Origin: JBCBKL01 sp038521825
GTDB taxonomy: Bacteria > Pseudomonadota > Alphaproteobacteria > Rhodobacterales > Rhodobacteraceae
Direction of reading: 5' to 3'
Assembly: GCA_038521825.1 (NCBI GenBank)
Contig: JBCBKL010000002.1
Coordinates: 1-64,000, forward strand
Length of the DNA: 64,000 nucleotides
The number at the start of each line of letters is the position of its first letter. Within the stretch, counting starts at the first letter, position 1. Shown in pieces: positions 9,339 through 17,298 of the stretch. Below the pieces are notes generated by a model. That model did no database searches. It saw nothing but the letters and a program-made list of their open reading frames with translations, and was not told where the DNA came from. Position numbers and translations under genes: made by a program.

Positions 9339-9349
9339 GGTTTTGGCCT

Positions 9350-10180
9350 TTATTTGACGGCGCCGAAAGTGAGGCCGCGAACAAGCTGTTTCTGGCTGAA
9401 CCAGCCAAGGATGAGGATTGGCGCGATGGCCATGGTCGAGGCCGCGCTCAGTTTGGCGTAGAACAGGCCCTCAGGGCTGGAATAGCTGGCGATAAAGGCT
9501 GTGAGGGGCGCCGCATTCACCGCTGTCAGGTTCAATGTCCAGAACGCCTCGTTCCAGGCGAGGATGAAATTGAGCAGTACGGTTGAGGCGATGCCCGGCA
9601 CGGCCATCGGCGTCAAAACATAGAGGATCTCGTCGCGCAGCGTGGCCCCGTCCATGCGCGCGGCCTCGAGGATCTCGCCGGGGATTTCCTTGAAATAAGT
9701 GTAAAGCATCCAGACGATGATCGGCAGGTTGATCAGCATCAGCACAACGACCAGACCCGCCCGGCTGTCGAGCAGCCCCAATTCAATGAAGAGCAGATAG
9801 ATCGGGTACAGCACGCCTACAGCGGGCAGCATCTTGGTCGATAGCATCCACAGCAGGATGTCCTTGGTGCGTTTGGAGGGTACAAAGGCCATCGACCATG
9901 CTGCTGGCACGGCGATGAGGGTGCCCAGAATGGTCGAGCCCCCAGCCAGGATCACCGAGTTCCACAAGAACTTCATGTAGTCAGAGCGGTCCTGCACAAC
10001 CGAATAGTTTTCGAGCGTCCAGTCAAAGTTCAGAAAAAGCGGCGGGCTGGCGATAGCCTGACCCTCAGATTTGAAGCTGGTCAGGATCGTCCAGAGGATC
10101 GGGAAGAAGATCAGCACTCCGACTGCCCAGGCGAGGGCGGTATTGATCGCTTTGCGACGTGGTGTGATTGCGCGTGCCAT
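9350..10180 (-). CDS. smoG: sorbitol/mannitol ABC transporter permease (second)
   Basis: 276 residues, MalG-type inner-membrane permease with about six hydrophobic segments. The EAA loop that docks the ATPase is seen as EAARMDGATLRDEILYVLTP. I choose ATG 10180 because GAGAGGGGA precedes it at good spacing, while an earlier in-frame start at 10219 would overlap the preceding permease and add 13 unconserved-looking residues. The gap to smoF is 13 nt. Confidence 0.92.
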   Translation of the reverse strand: MARAITPRRKAINTALAWAVGVLIFFPILWTILTSFKSEGQAIASPPLFLNFDWTLENYSVVQDRSDYMKFLWNSVILAGGSTILGTLIAVPAAWSMAFVPSKRTKDILLWMLSTKMLPAVGVLYPIYLLFIELGLLDSRAGLVVVLMLINLPIIVWMLYTYFKEIPGEILEAARMDGATLRDEILYVLTPMAVPGIASTVLLNFILAWNEAFWTLNLTAVNAAPLTAFIASYSSPEGLFYAKLSAASTMAIAPILILGWFSQKQLVRGLTFGAVK

Positions 10181-10193
10181 GGCTTCCCCTCTC

Positions 10194-11099
10194 TCAAGCG
10201 TCCAGATTTTTGCCGACAATGCGCATCAGAAAGATGGCAACAATGTTGGCGAGGATGATGGCATAGACCCCGCCCGCAGATCCCAGTCCGACATTCTGGC
10301 TTTCGAGCACCCGCTGGAAAATAAGATATGAGAGCGTCCGCGTGCCAAAGGCCCCGCCCGTTGTGACAAAGATCTCGGCAAAGATCGCCAGCAGAAAGAT
10401 GGTCTGGATCAGGATCACGATGGTGATGGCACGGCTCAGATGCGGCAGCACGATAAACCAGAACCGTTTGTGCGCCGGCGCTCCGTCCATCTCGGCCGCT
10501 TCGAGTTGTTCGCCGTCCAGCGATTGGATTGCTGTCAGCAGGATCAGGGTGGCAAAGGGCAGCCACTGCCAGCTCACGATAATGATAATCGATGGGATTG
10601 CCGCTTCGGACAGCCACGAGATCGGATCCGCCCCGAAGAAACGCCATAAATGCGCGAGCAGGCCATTCACCGGATCCATGAACATGTTTTTCCATACCAG
10701 CGCCGATACAGTCGGCATGACAAAGAAGGGTGCGATCACGAGGATGCGGACCACTCCCTGGCCCCACATCGGCTGGTCCAGCAGAATGGCGAGCATGATA
10801 CCCAGACACACCGTGATGATCAGCACACCGCCAACCAGGATCAGCGTCGTGTAAACCGCCGGCCAGAATGAACTGGAACCGACGAAGCGGGAGAAGTTGT
10901 CGAAGCCGACCCAGTCTAGACTGGGAAAGAAGGTGAACCAGTCCCATCCGCTCGCGATCTGATCCCCGCGCAGTGGCAAGAACTTCTTGAACGAAAAAAT
11001 TAGGGTCAGGCTGAGTGGCACCAGCATCCAGCCAAGCAGCAGGATCACGGCGGGTGCCATCATGAGGCGGGCAGCGGATCGGGATGCTTTGGTGGCCAT
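10194..11099 (-). CDS. smoF: sorbitol/mannitol ABC transporter permease (first)
   Basis: 301 residues, MalF-type permease, with the first membrane helix at about 15-37. The EAA loop appears as EAAEMDGAPAHKRFWFIVLP. The frame is open further upstream to 11186, but ATG 11099 has AGAGGTG at proper distance and starts the compact MATKASRSAAR leader, so the longer form is unlikely. It follows smoE after a hairpin-bearing gap of about 115 bp. Confidence 0.91.
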   Translation of the reverse strand: MATKASRSAARLMMAPAVILLLGWMLVPLSLTLIFSFKKFLPLRGDQIASGWDWFTFFPSLDWVGFDNFSRFVGSSSFWPAVYTTLILVGGVLIITVCLGIMLAILLDQPMWGQGVVRILVIAPFFVMPTVSALVWKNMFMDPVNGLLAHLWRFFGADPISWLSEAAIPSIIIIVSWQWLPFATLILLTAIQSLDGEQLEAAEMDGAPAHKRFWFIVLPHLSRAITIVILIQTIFLLAIFAEIFVTTGGAFGTRTLSYLIFQRVLESQNVGLGSAGGVYAIILANIVAIFLMRIVGKNLDA

Positions 11100-11172
11100 T
11101 GGATGCACCTCTTCTGTTGACGGGATCACCGTCTCAGCGGATGGGCTTCGATTGCAAGAGTGTTTGGGTGGT

Positions 11173-11201
11173 CCGAAGGGCAGCACAGGGCCGCCCTTCG
11201 G
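11173..11201 (-). promoter_or_regulatory. stem-loop between smoE and smoF
   Basis: CCGAAGGGC (11173-11181) and GCCCTTCGG (11193-11201) pair perfectly over 9 bp with an 11-nt loop. It lies directly after the binding-protein gene and has no T-run. Such hairpins after binding-protein genes commonly stabilise the upstream mRNA or reduce readthrough, giving more binding protein than permease. That role is inferred here. Confidence 0.6.
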
Positions 11202-11213
11202 TGGGGAAGGCGC

Positions 11214-12515
11214 CTAGTAGCCTGCAGCTTCCATTGCGTCCGTCGTCAAAGCCTGCGCCTTGGCGAGGGCTTCTTCCACGGTCTGCTGACCGGCATAGGC
11301 CGCCGCGAATTCCTGGCTGACCTCGGTGGCGATGCCAGCAAACTCCGGAATGGCCGCGAACTGGATGCCGACATACGGCGACGGTTCGACGGTGGAGTTG
11401 TTAGGATCAGCCGTCAGGATCGATTCCAGTGTCATCTTGGCGAAAGGAATGTCCTTATAGTTCGGGTTCTCGTACAGCGAGCTACGCGCACCCGGCGGGA
11501 CATTGGCCCAGCCTTCGTTGGCCGCAACCAGCTCGATATAGCTGTTCGAGGTGGCCCACTCGATGAACGCCAGCGCCGCATCCTGCTTTTGGGAGCCGGC
11601 CGGGATGGCCAGAGCCCACGCCCATAGCCAGTTGGCGTTTTTGCCCATGCCGGTGTTCGGCGCCAGAGCAAAGCCGACGCTGTCAGCAACGGTGCTGTCG
11701 TTGGGGTTGGTCACGAAGGACGCCGCAACGGTCGCGTCGATCCACATGCCGCACTTGCCTTGCTGGAACAGCGACAGATTTTCGTTGAAGCCGTTGGTGG
11801 CGTAGCCTGCAGGACCCGACTCATCCATCATACCTTTGAAGAACGTCAACGTGTTCTTCCATGGGTCGGTATCGAACTGAGCTTTCCAGTCCATGTCGAA
11901 CCAACGGGCGCCGAAAGAGTTTGACATTGCCGTGATAAAGGCACCGCCTTCACCCCAGCCGGCTTTGCCGCGCAGGCAGATGCCGTTGATGTCATTGTCG
12001 CGGTCGGTCATCGCCGCGGCCGCTTCGCGGATGAAGTCCCAGGTGGGGGACGTCGGCATTTCCATACCGGCCTTTTCCATCAGGTCGGTGCGATACATGA
12101 TCATCGAGCTTTCGCCATAAAACGGGGCCGCGTAGAGCGTTCCTTCATGGCTCAGACCGCCGCGCATGGCGGGCAGGATGTCGTCGACATTGTAGTCCGC
12201 CGACAGGTTGTCCAGCGGAACCAGCCAGCCGTTCGAACCCCAGATCGGGGCCTCGTACATGCCGATGGTCATGATGTCGAACTGGCCACCTTTGGTCGTA
12301 ATGTCGGTTGTGACGCGCTGGCGCAGAACGTTCTCTTCCAGCGTGACCCATTCAACTTGGTGACCGGTCTTTTCGGTGAAGTCATCGGTCAGACCCTGCA
12401 TGCGGATCATGTCGCCGTTGTTCACAGTTGCGATGGTGATGGTTTCAGCGTGAGCGCTGCCCACTGCGATGAGCGACATAGCCGTCGCCGCACAAAGTGC
12501 GTTCTTCAGGTACAT
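11214..12515 (-). CDS. smoE: sorbitol/mannitol ABC transporter substrate-binding protein
   Basis: 433 residues, family 1 sugar-binding protein. A Sec signal peptide is clear: short basic start, hydrophobic core AATAMSLIAVG and cleavage after SAHA (about residue 23). Mature protein is periplasmic and binds the polyol. ATG 12515 is preceded by GGGAGGG. It is the first gene of the polyol operon, with its own promoter and a candidate operator at 12548-12598. Substrate assignment comes from the dehydrogenases in the operon. Confidence 0.92.
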   Translation of the reverse strand: MYLKNALCAATAMSLIAVGSAHAETITIATVNNGDMIRMQGLTDDFTEKTGHQVEWVTLEENVLRQRVTTDITTKGGQFDIMTIGMYEAPIWGSNGWLVPLDNLSADYNVDDILPAMRGGLSHEGTLYAAPFYGESSMIMYRTDLMEKAGMEMPTSPTWDFIREAAAAMTDRDNDINGICLRGKAGWGEGGAFITAMSNSFGARWFDMDWKAQFDTDPWKNTLTFFKGMMDESGPAGYATNGFNENLSLFQQGKCGMWIDATVAASFVTNPNDSTVADSVGFALAPNTGMGKNANWLWAWALAIPAGSQKQDAALAFIEWATSNSYIELVAANEGWANVPPGARSSLYENPNYKDIPFAKMTLESILTADPNNSTVEPSPYVGIQFAAIPEFAGIATEVSQEFAAAYAGQQTVEEALAKAQALTTDAMEAAGY

Positions 12516-12547
12516 CCGACCCTCCCTGTTTGGATGCTACGAGGAAA

Positions 12548-12576
12548 GCGTAAGTGAAATGTAATCGCGGAGTCAA
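12548..12576 (-). promoter_or_regulatory. candidate sigma-70 promoter of the smo operon
   Basis: On the minus strand TTGACT (12576-12571) and TTACGC (12553-12548) are 17 nt apart, about 33 nt upstream of the smoE start codon. The -35 is strong and the -10 weak. The operator-like motif at 12583-12598 abuts it upstream. Confidence 0.45.
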
Positions 12577-12582
12577 TAAAAG

Positions 12583-12598
12583 TTTTACGCGCGATAAG
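12583..12598. promoter_or_regulatory. candidate operator for the LacI-type regulator (smoE side)
   Basis: TTTTACGCGCGATAAG occurs here, just upstream of the smoE promoter. The same motif with one change occurs on the opposite strand at 13702-13717, upstream of the regulator gene itself. The CGCG core flanked by A/T-rich arms is consistent with a LacI-family site. Confidence 0.55.
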
Positions 12599-12610
12599 TT
12601 TTGGCGCTGC

Positions 12611-13636
12611 CTAGGCCGAATCCCGCATGACGAGCCGCCCTTGGAAATGGGTGGTTTCGTGCGGCTTCGTATCCCCCTCGATGGCTTCGAAGAGAGACTT
12701 CACGGCATGCCGCGAAATGGCGTCGTAATCCTGTGCAACCGTCGTCAGCGGCGGGCAGGTAAAGCGTGAAAACGGGTGATCGTCCTGTCCGGCTACGCGT
12801 ATCGTGCAATCCGTGTCCCGACCAACGCGCAATCGCCGCTCGTAGCATGCGGTCAGAAAGCCGATTGCAAGACGGTCGTTGCTGCACAAGACGGTGTTGG
12901 TTCTGAACTGCTGCCGATCCAGCGCAACACCGCCTTCGCGTCGTCCAATTTCTTCGAAATCCCATCCTTGGCCAGCCATCTGCACGATGCAGGGCTCGTG
13001 GCCAAGCCGTTCCATCGCGGTGACATAACCCTGACGACGCTTATTTGCGTTTGGGTTCGACGGTGTCCGCATCTCCAGGAAACACGGTGGCTCGCCCGTA
13101 CGGCAAAGGTAGTCGACGATCAGCATCGCAAACTGCGGATTGTCGGACCCAACAAATGCAAGACCCAATCTATCTATGCCGCTGTCAAAGAGTACGGTCG
13201 GAACATCGCTGCAAAAGCTCTCCACCGCCGATTTGTCGGATGCGCGGCCCAGCGGCGCGAGCAGAACTCCGGCTGGTTTCAAGGAACGCAGGCTGTCGAG
13301 AATATCCTTCTCAAGCTCCGGTTGGCCGTGTGAGCTGTAAAGCGTAGGGCGATACCCGGCGTCGATGCAGCTTTGTTCAATATTGCGCGCGATCTCGGCA
13401 AAGAATGGATCGGCAAGATAGGGGACAACGACGCCAACGTTCTTGGTGAGTTTGCGGTTCTGGTTCATCGCAAAAATGTTCGGACGATAGTCGTAACGCT
13501 CCAGCGCTTCTTCTATCTTTTGCCGGGTAGAGGCTCTTACGCTTTCGGGATCGTGGAAGTATTTTGAAACGGTCGGGCGCGATATTCCGCTCACAGCCGC
13601 GAACTCTTCCATGTTCCTTATCTTGGTTGCGCCCAT
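12611..13636 (-). CDS. LacI family transcriptional regulator of the polyol operon
   Basis: 341 residues. The N-terminal helix-turn-helix (about 8-30) reads MEEFAAVSGISRPTVSKY, followed by a hinge helix region, then a periplasmic-binding-like sensor domain (about 65-335) with VGVVVPYLADPFFAEIARNIE at its start. It lies upstream of smoE in the same direction with a 95-bp gap containing a promoter and operator, so it probably controls the operon in response to a polyol or fructose. ATG 13636 begins the typical LacI N-terminus. Confidence 0.92.
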   Translation of the reverse strand: MGATKIRNMEEFAAVSGISRPTVSKYFHDPESVRASTRQKIEEALERYDYRPNIFAMNQNRKLTKNVGVVVPYLADPFFAEIARNIEQSCIDAGYRPTLYSSHGQPELEKDILDSLRSLKPAGVLLAPLGRASDKSAVESFCSDVPTVLFDSGIDRLGLAFVGSDNPQFAMLIVDYLCRTGEPPCFLEMRTPSNPNANKRRQGYVTAMERLGHEPCIVQMAGQGWDFEEIGRREGGVALDRQQFRTNTVLCSNDRLAIGFLTACYERRLRVGRDTDCTIRVAGQDDHPFSRFTCPPLTTVAQDYDAISRHAVKSLFEAIEGDTKPHETTHFQGRLVMRDSA

Positions 13637-13701
13637 GGTTGCAGGTCTCTTGCCCCGGCCGCGCAGGGTGCGACCTCAATCTTCCACAATGTTTACATTT
13701 T

Positions 13702-13717
13702 CTTATCGCGCGGAAAA
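13702..13717. promoter_or_regulatory. candidate operator for the LacI-type regulator (own promoter)
   Basis: Read on the minus strand this is TTTTCCGCGCGATAAG, matching 15 of 16 bases of the site at 12583-12598 in inverted orientation. It is 66 nt upstream of the regulator start. A second small palindrome AATGT-TT-ACATT is at 13688-13699. Confidence 0.55.
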
Positions 13718-13794
13718 AATCAATGCTCTTCCGTACGCCAATGTCTTGCGCGATCGTGGGCTAAGATAATGAAGGTCTGGTTGTGTCAGGTCGT

Positions 13795-15561
13795 TTAGCC
13801 GTAGGCCACCTTCAGTGTTGAACCGTCGATCGTGATGACCGGTTCAGCGGTGCCGATCTTGTTGGCTGTAAACTGCGACGCCGAATACGCTGAAAGGTTA
13901 GGGGCCTGTAGCACGTCATATTGTTGTCCATCTACAAATGTTTCGCCTTTCGGGAACGAGAGGTCGAGCGTAACGATGCCGCTCGACAGTTGAACCGGAT
14001 TCGACACGACGAGGGTAGTAGTATGCGTTCCCAAGAGGATGCGCAGGACACCGGACGCGATACCCAGCGTTCCGATCGTGAGCGCCCCATGGTGGCCTGT
14101 CAGATCCAGTGCGCCATTGCCGATCAGTTGGACATGCGCCCCGTCGCCTTGTGAACCATCTTCGAAAAGGGTCGCCCCACCCGGCCCGCCGTTCACACCG
14201 GAATACGAGATCAGCGTCCCATTTTGGGCTGTCGACGTGTTGCGGAAGCGAGTGTACCCGCCCTGCTGATCAGCGCCATCGCCGCCAAGGTTGTGAAAGG
14301 TGCCGGTCGCCGCCGTCGGGTTCTGGTTCGGCGTCCCATCCCCGTAGGATTGGAAGACCGTATAGCCGCCAGCGGCACCGGGCAGGTTCCAGAACGTGCC
14401 GTTGCCGGCGCTTGGAAAAAACTCGTTGGGTGGTTTGATGGCAAAGATCGTGTGGCCCGCTGTCCAGCTTTCGTTCAAGGCGCTGCCGAAATTGTAGAAT
14501 GTCCCCTGACCGGCGGTGGAGAAGCCATATCGGGCCGTCAGTTCCGTATGACCGCCGCCTCCCGGGCTCTCGGCAGTCGCGCCGAAGTTCAGATAGCACC
14601 CATTGCCCGCGGATGCTCCGGCGTTTTGCAGGGCCGGATAGTTGGGGTTGTTGTTGAAGCTGGTAACGCCGCCATTGGCGCCGCTCATTGTCGCCGGATA
14701 GTTGTTGAAGTGGCCGTGCCCCCCCGTGGCGTTGCCATCAAAGGCCACGTCGCCGCCGTTTGCGCCACCAAGTTTGGAGTCATGTGCAGTACCGCCATGG
14801 TTCAGGTAGAGGCCATGCGCGGCTGAAGACGTATCATAAAACTGTGTGTTGCCACCGTCGCCACCCGGCACCGTGCCGCCGTGATTGGTGAAGGTCGCGT
14901 GATCCGCCGAAGCAGTGTGGTGGAAAACCGCGTTGCCAAAGGTATCGCCATCGGTGCCCAGCGTACCCCAGATGGAAAAGGTTGCCTTGCCGGCCGTCGT
15001 CCTGTCGCGAAAAACAATTTGTCCGCCCAAGGTGCTGTTATCGTTCGGCGGCGCCACCTTGCCCGTGCGCGAGACAAAATGAGCGGAGCCGCCGGTTGCC
15101 TCGTCGCAGAACTCAATGGTTCCGCCGCCGAAAGATCCTTCGAGCGATGTTGGCCCGGCATAGTAGGACACCAGATCGCTGCCGGCGGATGCCGAGCCGA
15201 CGAACTTGAGTTGTGGCTGGTTGTATGTGCCCTGCGAAGCGACCACAAAGTTCTGGATTTTCGTGGATTGGTTTACGATGCCCGCGCCTCCAATCGTCAG
15301 CGCGGGGGTGGTTGAAAGAACGTGGATGCTGAACGTGTAGGCATCGGCATCCGGGCCAAACTCGATCGACTGGATCTTGGCCGCGGAGGTGTCGGCAAAA
15401 CCGACGGACGTGACAGTAGATTTTCCGAATGTGGCTGACGCAGTCGGAACTGTGCCTCCGTCCCAATTCACACCGTCATTCCAAAGACCGTTTGACGGCT
15501 CCGGTTTCCAATTTCCTGAACCCATACCAGACAGCATTGGGGCATTCGCGTTCCGGGTCAA
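13795..15561 (-). CDS. glycine-rich beta-helix-like repeat protein, function unknown
   Basis: 588 residues from a TTG at 15561; internal ATGs at 15537 and 15525 are possible starts and none has a good ribosome site. The N-terminus (WNDGVNWDGGTVPTASATF) looks like the opening strand of autotransporter passenger domains. The middle (about 130-470) is built from loose repeats of roughly 22-30 residues with the pattern GGxTxFxxxSxAxxGxFxNxGG. The C-terminal 100 residues have the LTIGTLG / VTLDLSF style of passenger ends. No Sec signal peptide and no C-terminal beta-barrel are visible, so export is unexplained. It could be an adhesin-like or matrix protein. The upstream MBL-fold-like gene is 60 bp away on the same strand. 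Confidence 0.7.
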   Translation of the reverse strand: MTRNANAPMLSGMGSGNWKPEPSNGLWNDGVNWDGGTVPTASATFGKSTVTSVGFADTSAAKIQSIEFGPDADAYTFSIHVLSTTPALTIGGAGIVNQSTKIQNFVVASQGTYNQPQLKFVGSASAGSDLVSYYAGPTSLEGSFGGGTIEFCDEATGGSAHFVSRTGKVAPPNDNSTLGGQIVFRDRTTAGKATFSIWGTLGTDGDTFGNAVFHHTASADHATFTNHGGTVPGGDGGNTQFYDTSSAAHGLYLNHGGTAHDSKLGGANGGDVAFDGNATGGHGHFNNYPATMSGANGGVTSFNNNPNYPALQNAGASAGNGCYLNFGATAESPGGGGHTELTARYGFSTAGQGTFYNFGSALNESWTAGHTIFAIKPPNEFFPSAGNGTFWNLPGAAGGYTVFQSYGDGTPNQNPTAATGTFHNLGGDGADQQGGYTRFRNTSTAQNGTLISYSGVNGGPGGATLFEDGSQGDGAHVQLIGNGALDLTGHHGALTIGTLGIASGVLRILLGTHTTTLVVSNPVQLSSGIVTLDLSFPKGETFVDGQQYDVLQAPNLSAYSASQFTANKIGTAEPVITIDGSTLKVAYG

Positions 15562-15621
15562 CAGTCTTGGCCACAGCCGAATCGCAACGTCTTCTATAAC
15601 GAAAGCCCTAGATCGGCTGGT

Positions 15622-16347
15622 TCAGATATCGAACAAGCGCCTGAACGTCGCCTTGTAGGCCTGAGATGCGTCGCCGTTCACGGGCGCGCCATGGCCGCAG
15701 AACACATGCTCGAATTCCAATTCCGACAGACGCTTGAAGTCGTCGGCCCCCGGCTCTGCCGCTTGCATCCAGACGGGTCCGACATTGGCCGGTGTGAAAA
15801 AGCCCATATCCGTCATAACCTGCGCGGATTGTTCACTGAAGAATTCGTCTGGTGCGAGATAGTTCTGCAGGGCATCGCAGGCGATCAGGACGCCCCCGTC
15901 GCGGTTCAGACGAAAGATGCATTCTGGAACATTGGTGGTTTTGAAAACGAAGAGCTCGGCATTCGATATCGGGAGCGCGCCACCTTCGGTAAGTACTTGA
16001 TCAACCGGTAAGCCTGCTTGTCCCGCGCCGGGCTGTGCCCAGTAGGTCGCACCGAAGGTGTCGCGGTAAAATGCATCGTCCGCGCCGTGAAGGCCTCCAA
16101 CCTGAACGACGTTTTTTATCTTGCCAAGCTTTTCCAGCTCTTGAAGGCCTGAGTCAGACAGGCGAACGGCGTTAAACAGCGTCAACTGATCGCCCTCGCG
16201 CACAACCGTCATATTGCGGCTGAATTGCCAGTCGAGATCCATGAATTGCCATTCCCGGGTGCCGGAGACGAAAAAGATGTCCTGCAGCGGCTCTGATATG
16301 GATCCGTGCGGCGTCGCCGCCAGATGTGTTGTCTCGGTATCCGCCAT
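15622..16347 (-). CDS. MBL-fold-like hydrolase domain protein
   Basis: 241 residues from ATG 16347, which has AAGGGGG upstream; the frame is open to 16434 but that would overlap the preceding gene. The pattern resembles metallo-beta-lactamase-fold proteins that have lost the classic HxHxDH: LTLFNAVRLSD, VQVGGLHGADDAFYRD, the strand GGVLIACDALQNY, and a terminal EFEHVFCGHGAPV. H at about 100 in GLHG, D173-like in ACDA and the late GHG are the only candidate metal ligands. I cannot assign a reaction. It is 25 bp after a gamma-glutamylcyclotransferase-like gene and probably co-transcribed. Confidence 0.65.
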   Translation of the reverse strand: MADTETTHLAATPHGSISEPLQDIFFVSGTREWQFMDLDWQFSRNMTVVREGDQLTLFNAVRLSDSGLQELEKLGKIKNVVQVGGLHGADDAFYRDTFGATYWAQPGAGQAGLPVDQVLTEGGALPISNAELFVFKTTNVPECIFRLNRDGGVLIACDALQNYLAPDEFFSEQSAQVMTDMGFFTPANVGPVWMQAAEPGADDFKRLSELEFEHVFCGHGAPVNGDASQAYKATFRRLFDI

Positions 16348-16372
16348 GATGTCCCCCTTAGCTGGCAGGTGT

Positions 16373-17188
16373 TCAGCCTGTTGAGCCGAACTGCTTTTCT
16401 GGCGGCAATGAAGCATAATCAAAGCGCCCGACATAGTCGTATTCTTCGTCGAATGCGTGCAGGTACCTATTGAGGTAGACGCGCTGTCCGGTGCTCAGCC
16501 GGTCGTCTATGACGTTCTCGAGGTTCTCGGTGCCGTCGCTGCTGTCCATCCGCCTGAGGTGAAAGACGGTCACATCCTTGCCCCCAAACCAGTCTTTCGG
16601 GATATCATGGGCGGCGCGCGCATTGCTCATGTCGAAGACATGTCCTGCAAGAACCGTTAGGGGCGGTTCCAGGTCGGAAGAGCAGAAGGTCGTTTTTGTT
16701 GCGGCTGGCTCAAAGGGCTGCAAGTCCAAAGGTTCCAGCACCGGATGGTTTTTCAGCTTGTCGATATATGCACGGTCGATCTTGGCCGCGATCGCGCCGC
16801 GAACGAGGATGTTGAGATAGCGGCGCGTCGGAAGGCACTCTTGGTTCACGTAACGTGGCAGGCCCATATAGGCGAGCCCACGTTCCAGACCGATCGACGT
16901 TTCGAGATCCACATCGATCCGATCGTATCCAATCCCGTAGGCCTCGACCTGGTCGAGCGCCGCAAGATCATTCTCGTCGCAATAGTGAAGCACACCCAGA
17001 ACCTCGTCCGTAGGGTTGCCCGTGTGTTCAATGTTTCCAACTCCGCCCTCATGGCGAAAGAAGTGTTCGACATTGAACCGAAGCCGCCAGCCCTTGAGTG
17101 CCGCGCGCTGGGAGGCCGACGGGACAACACCTTTCGCCCGGAGCGACGTGAAGTCCATATTGGAGCCATATCCGAAATACTTGATCAT
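16373..17188 (-). CDS. gamma-glutamylcyclotransferase-like (AIG2/GGCT fold) protein
   Basis: 271 residues. The hallmark YFGYGSNM is at residues 4-11 and forms the substrate-binding loop in this fold. The likely catalytic glutamate is in LDQVEAYG (about 87). Family members convert gamma-glutamyl amino acids or glutathione to 5-oxoproline; the longer C-terminal region here (about 130-271) is not typical of the minimal domain. ATG 17188 and GTG 17194 are both possible starts. The gene is divergent from the large pseudokinase/cyclase gene. Confidence 0.8.
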   Translation of the reverse strand: MIKYFGYGSNMDFTSLRAKGVVPSASQRAALKGWRLRFNVEHFFRHEGGVGNIEHTGNPTDEVLGVLHYCDENDLAALDQVEAYGIGYDRIDVDLETSIGLERGLAYMGLPRYVNQECLPTRRYLNILVRGAIAAKIDRAYIDKLKNHPVLEPLDLQPFEPAATKTTFCSSDLEPPLTVLAGHVFDMSNARAAHDIPKDWFGGKDVTVFHLRRMDSSDGTENLENVIDDRLSTGQRVYLNRYLHAFDEEYDYVGRFDYASLPPEKQFGSTG

Positions 17189-17298
17189 ATTCACAAAATT
17201 TCTGTTCTGTCACACAGTGCATATTGAAAAAGGTTTGGCCAGTGACATAGTCGACGTTGGCCGGTTCAAACAGTTCGCCACTGAAAGGAAGTACTGGT

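Noticed and set aside
10111..10947. 278-codon minus-strand ORF inside smoF/smoG
   Set aside because: Frame-shifted shadow of the two permeases, with His/Arg-rich composition unlike a protein.
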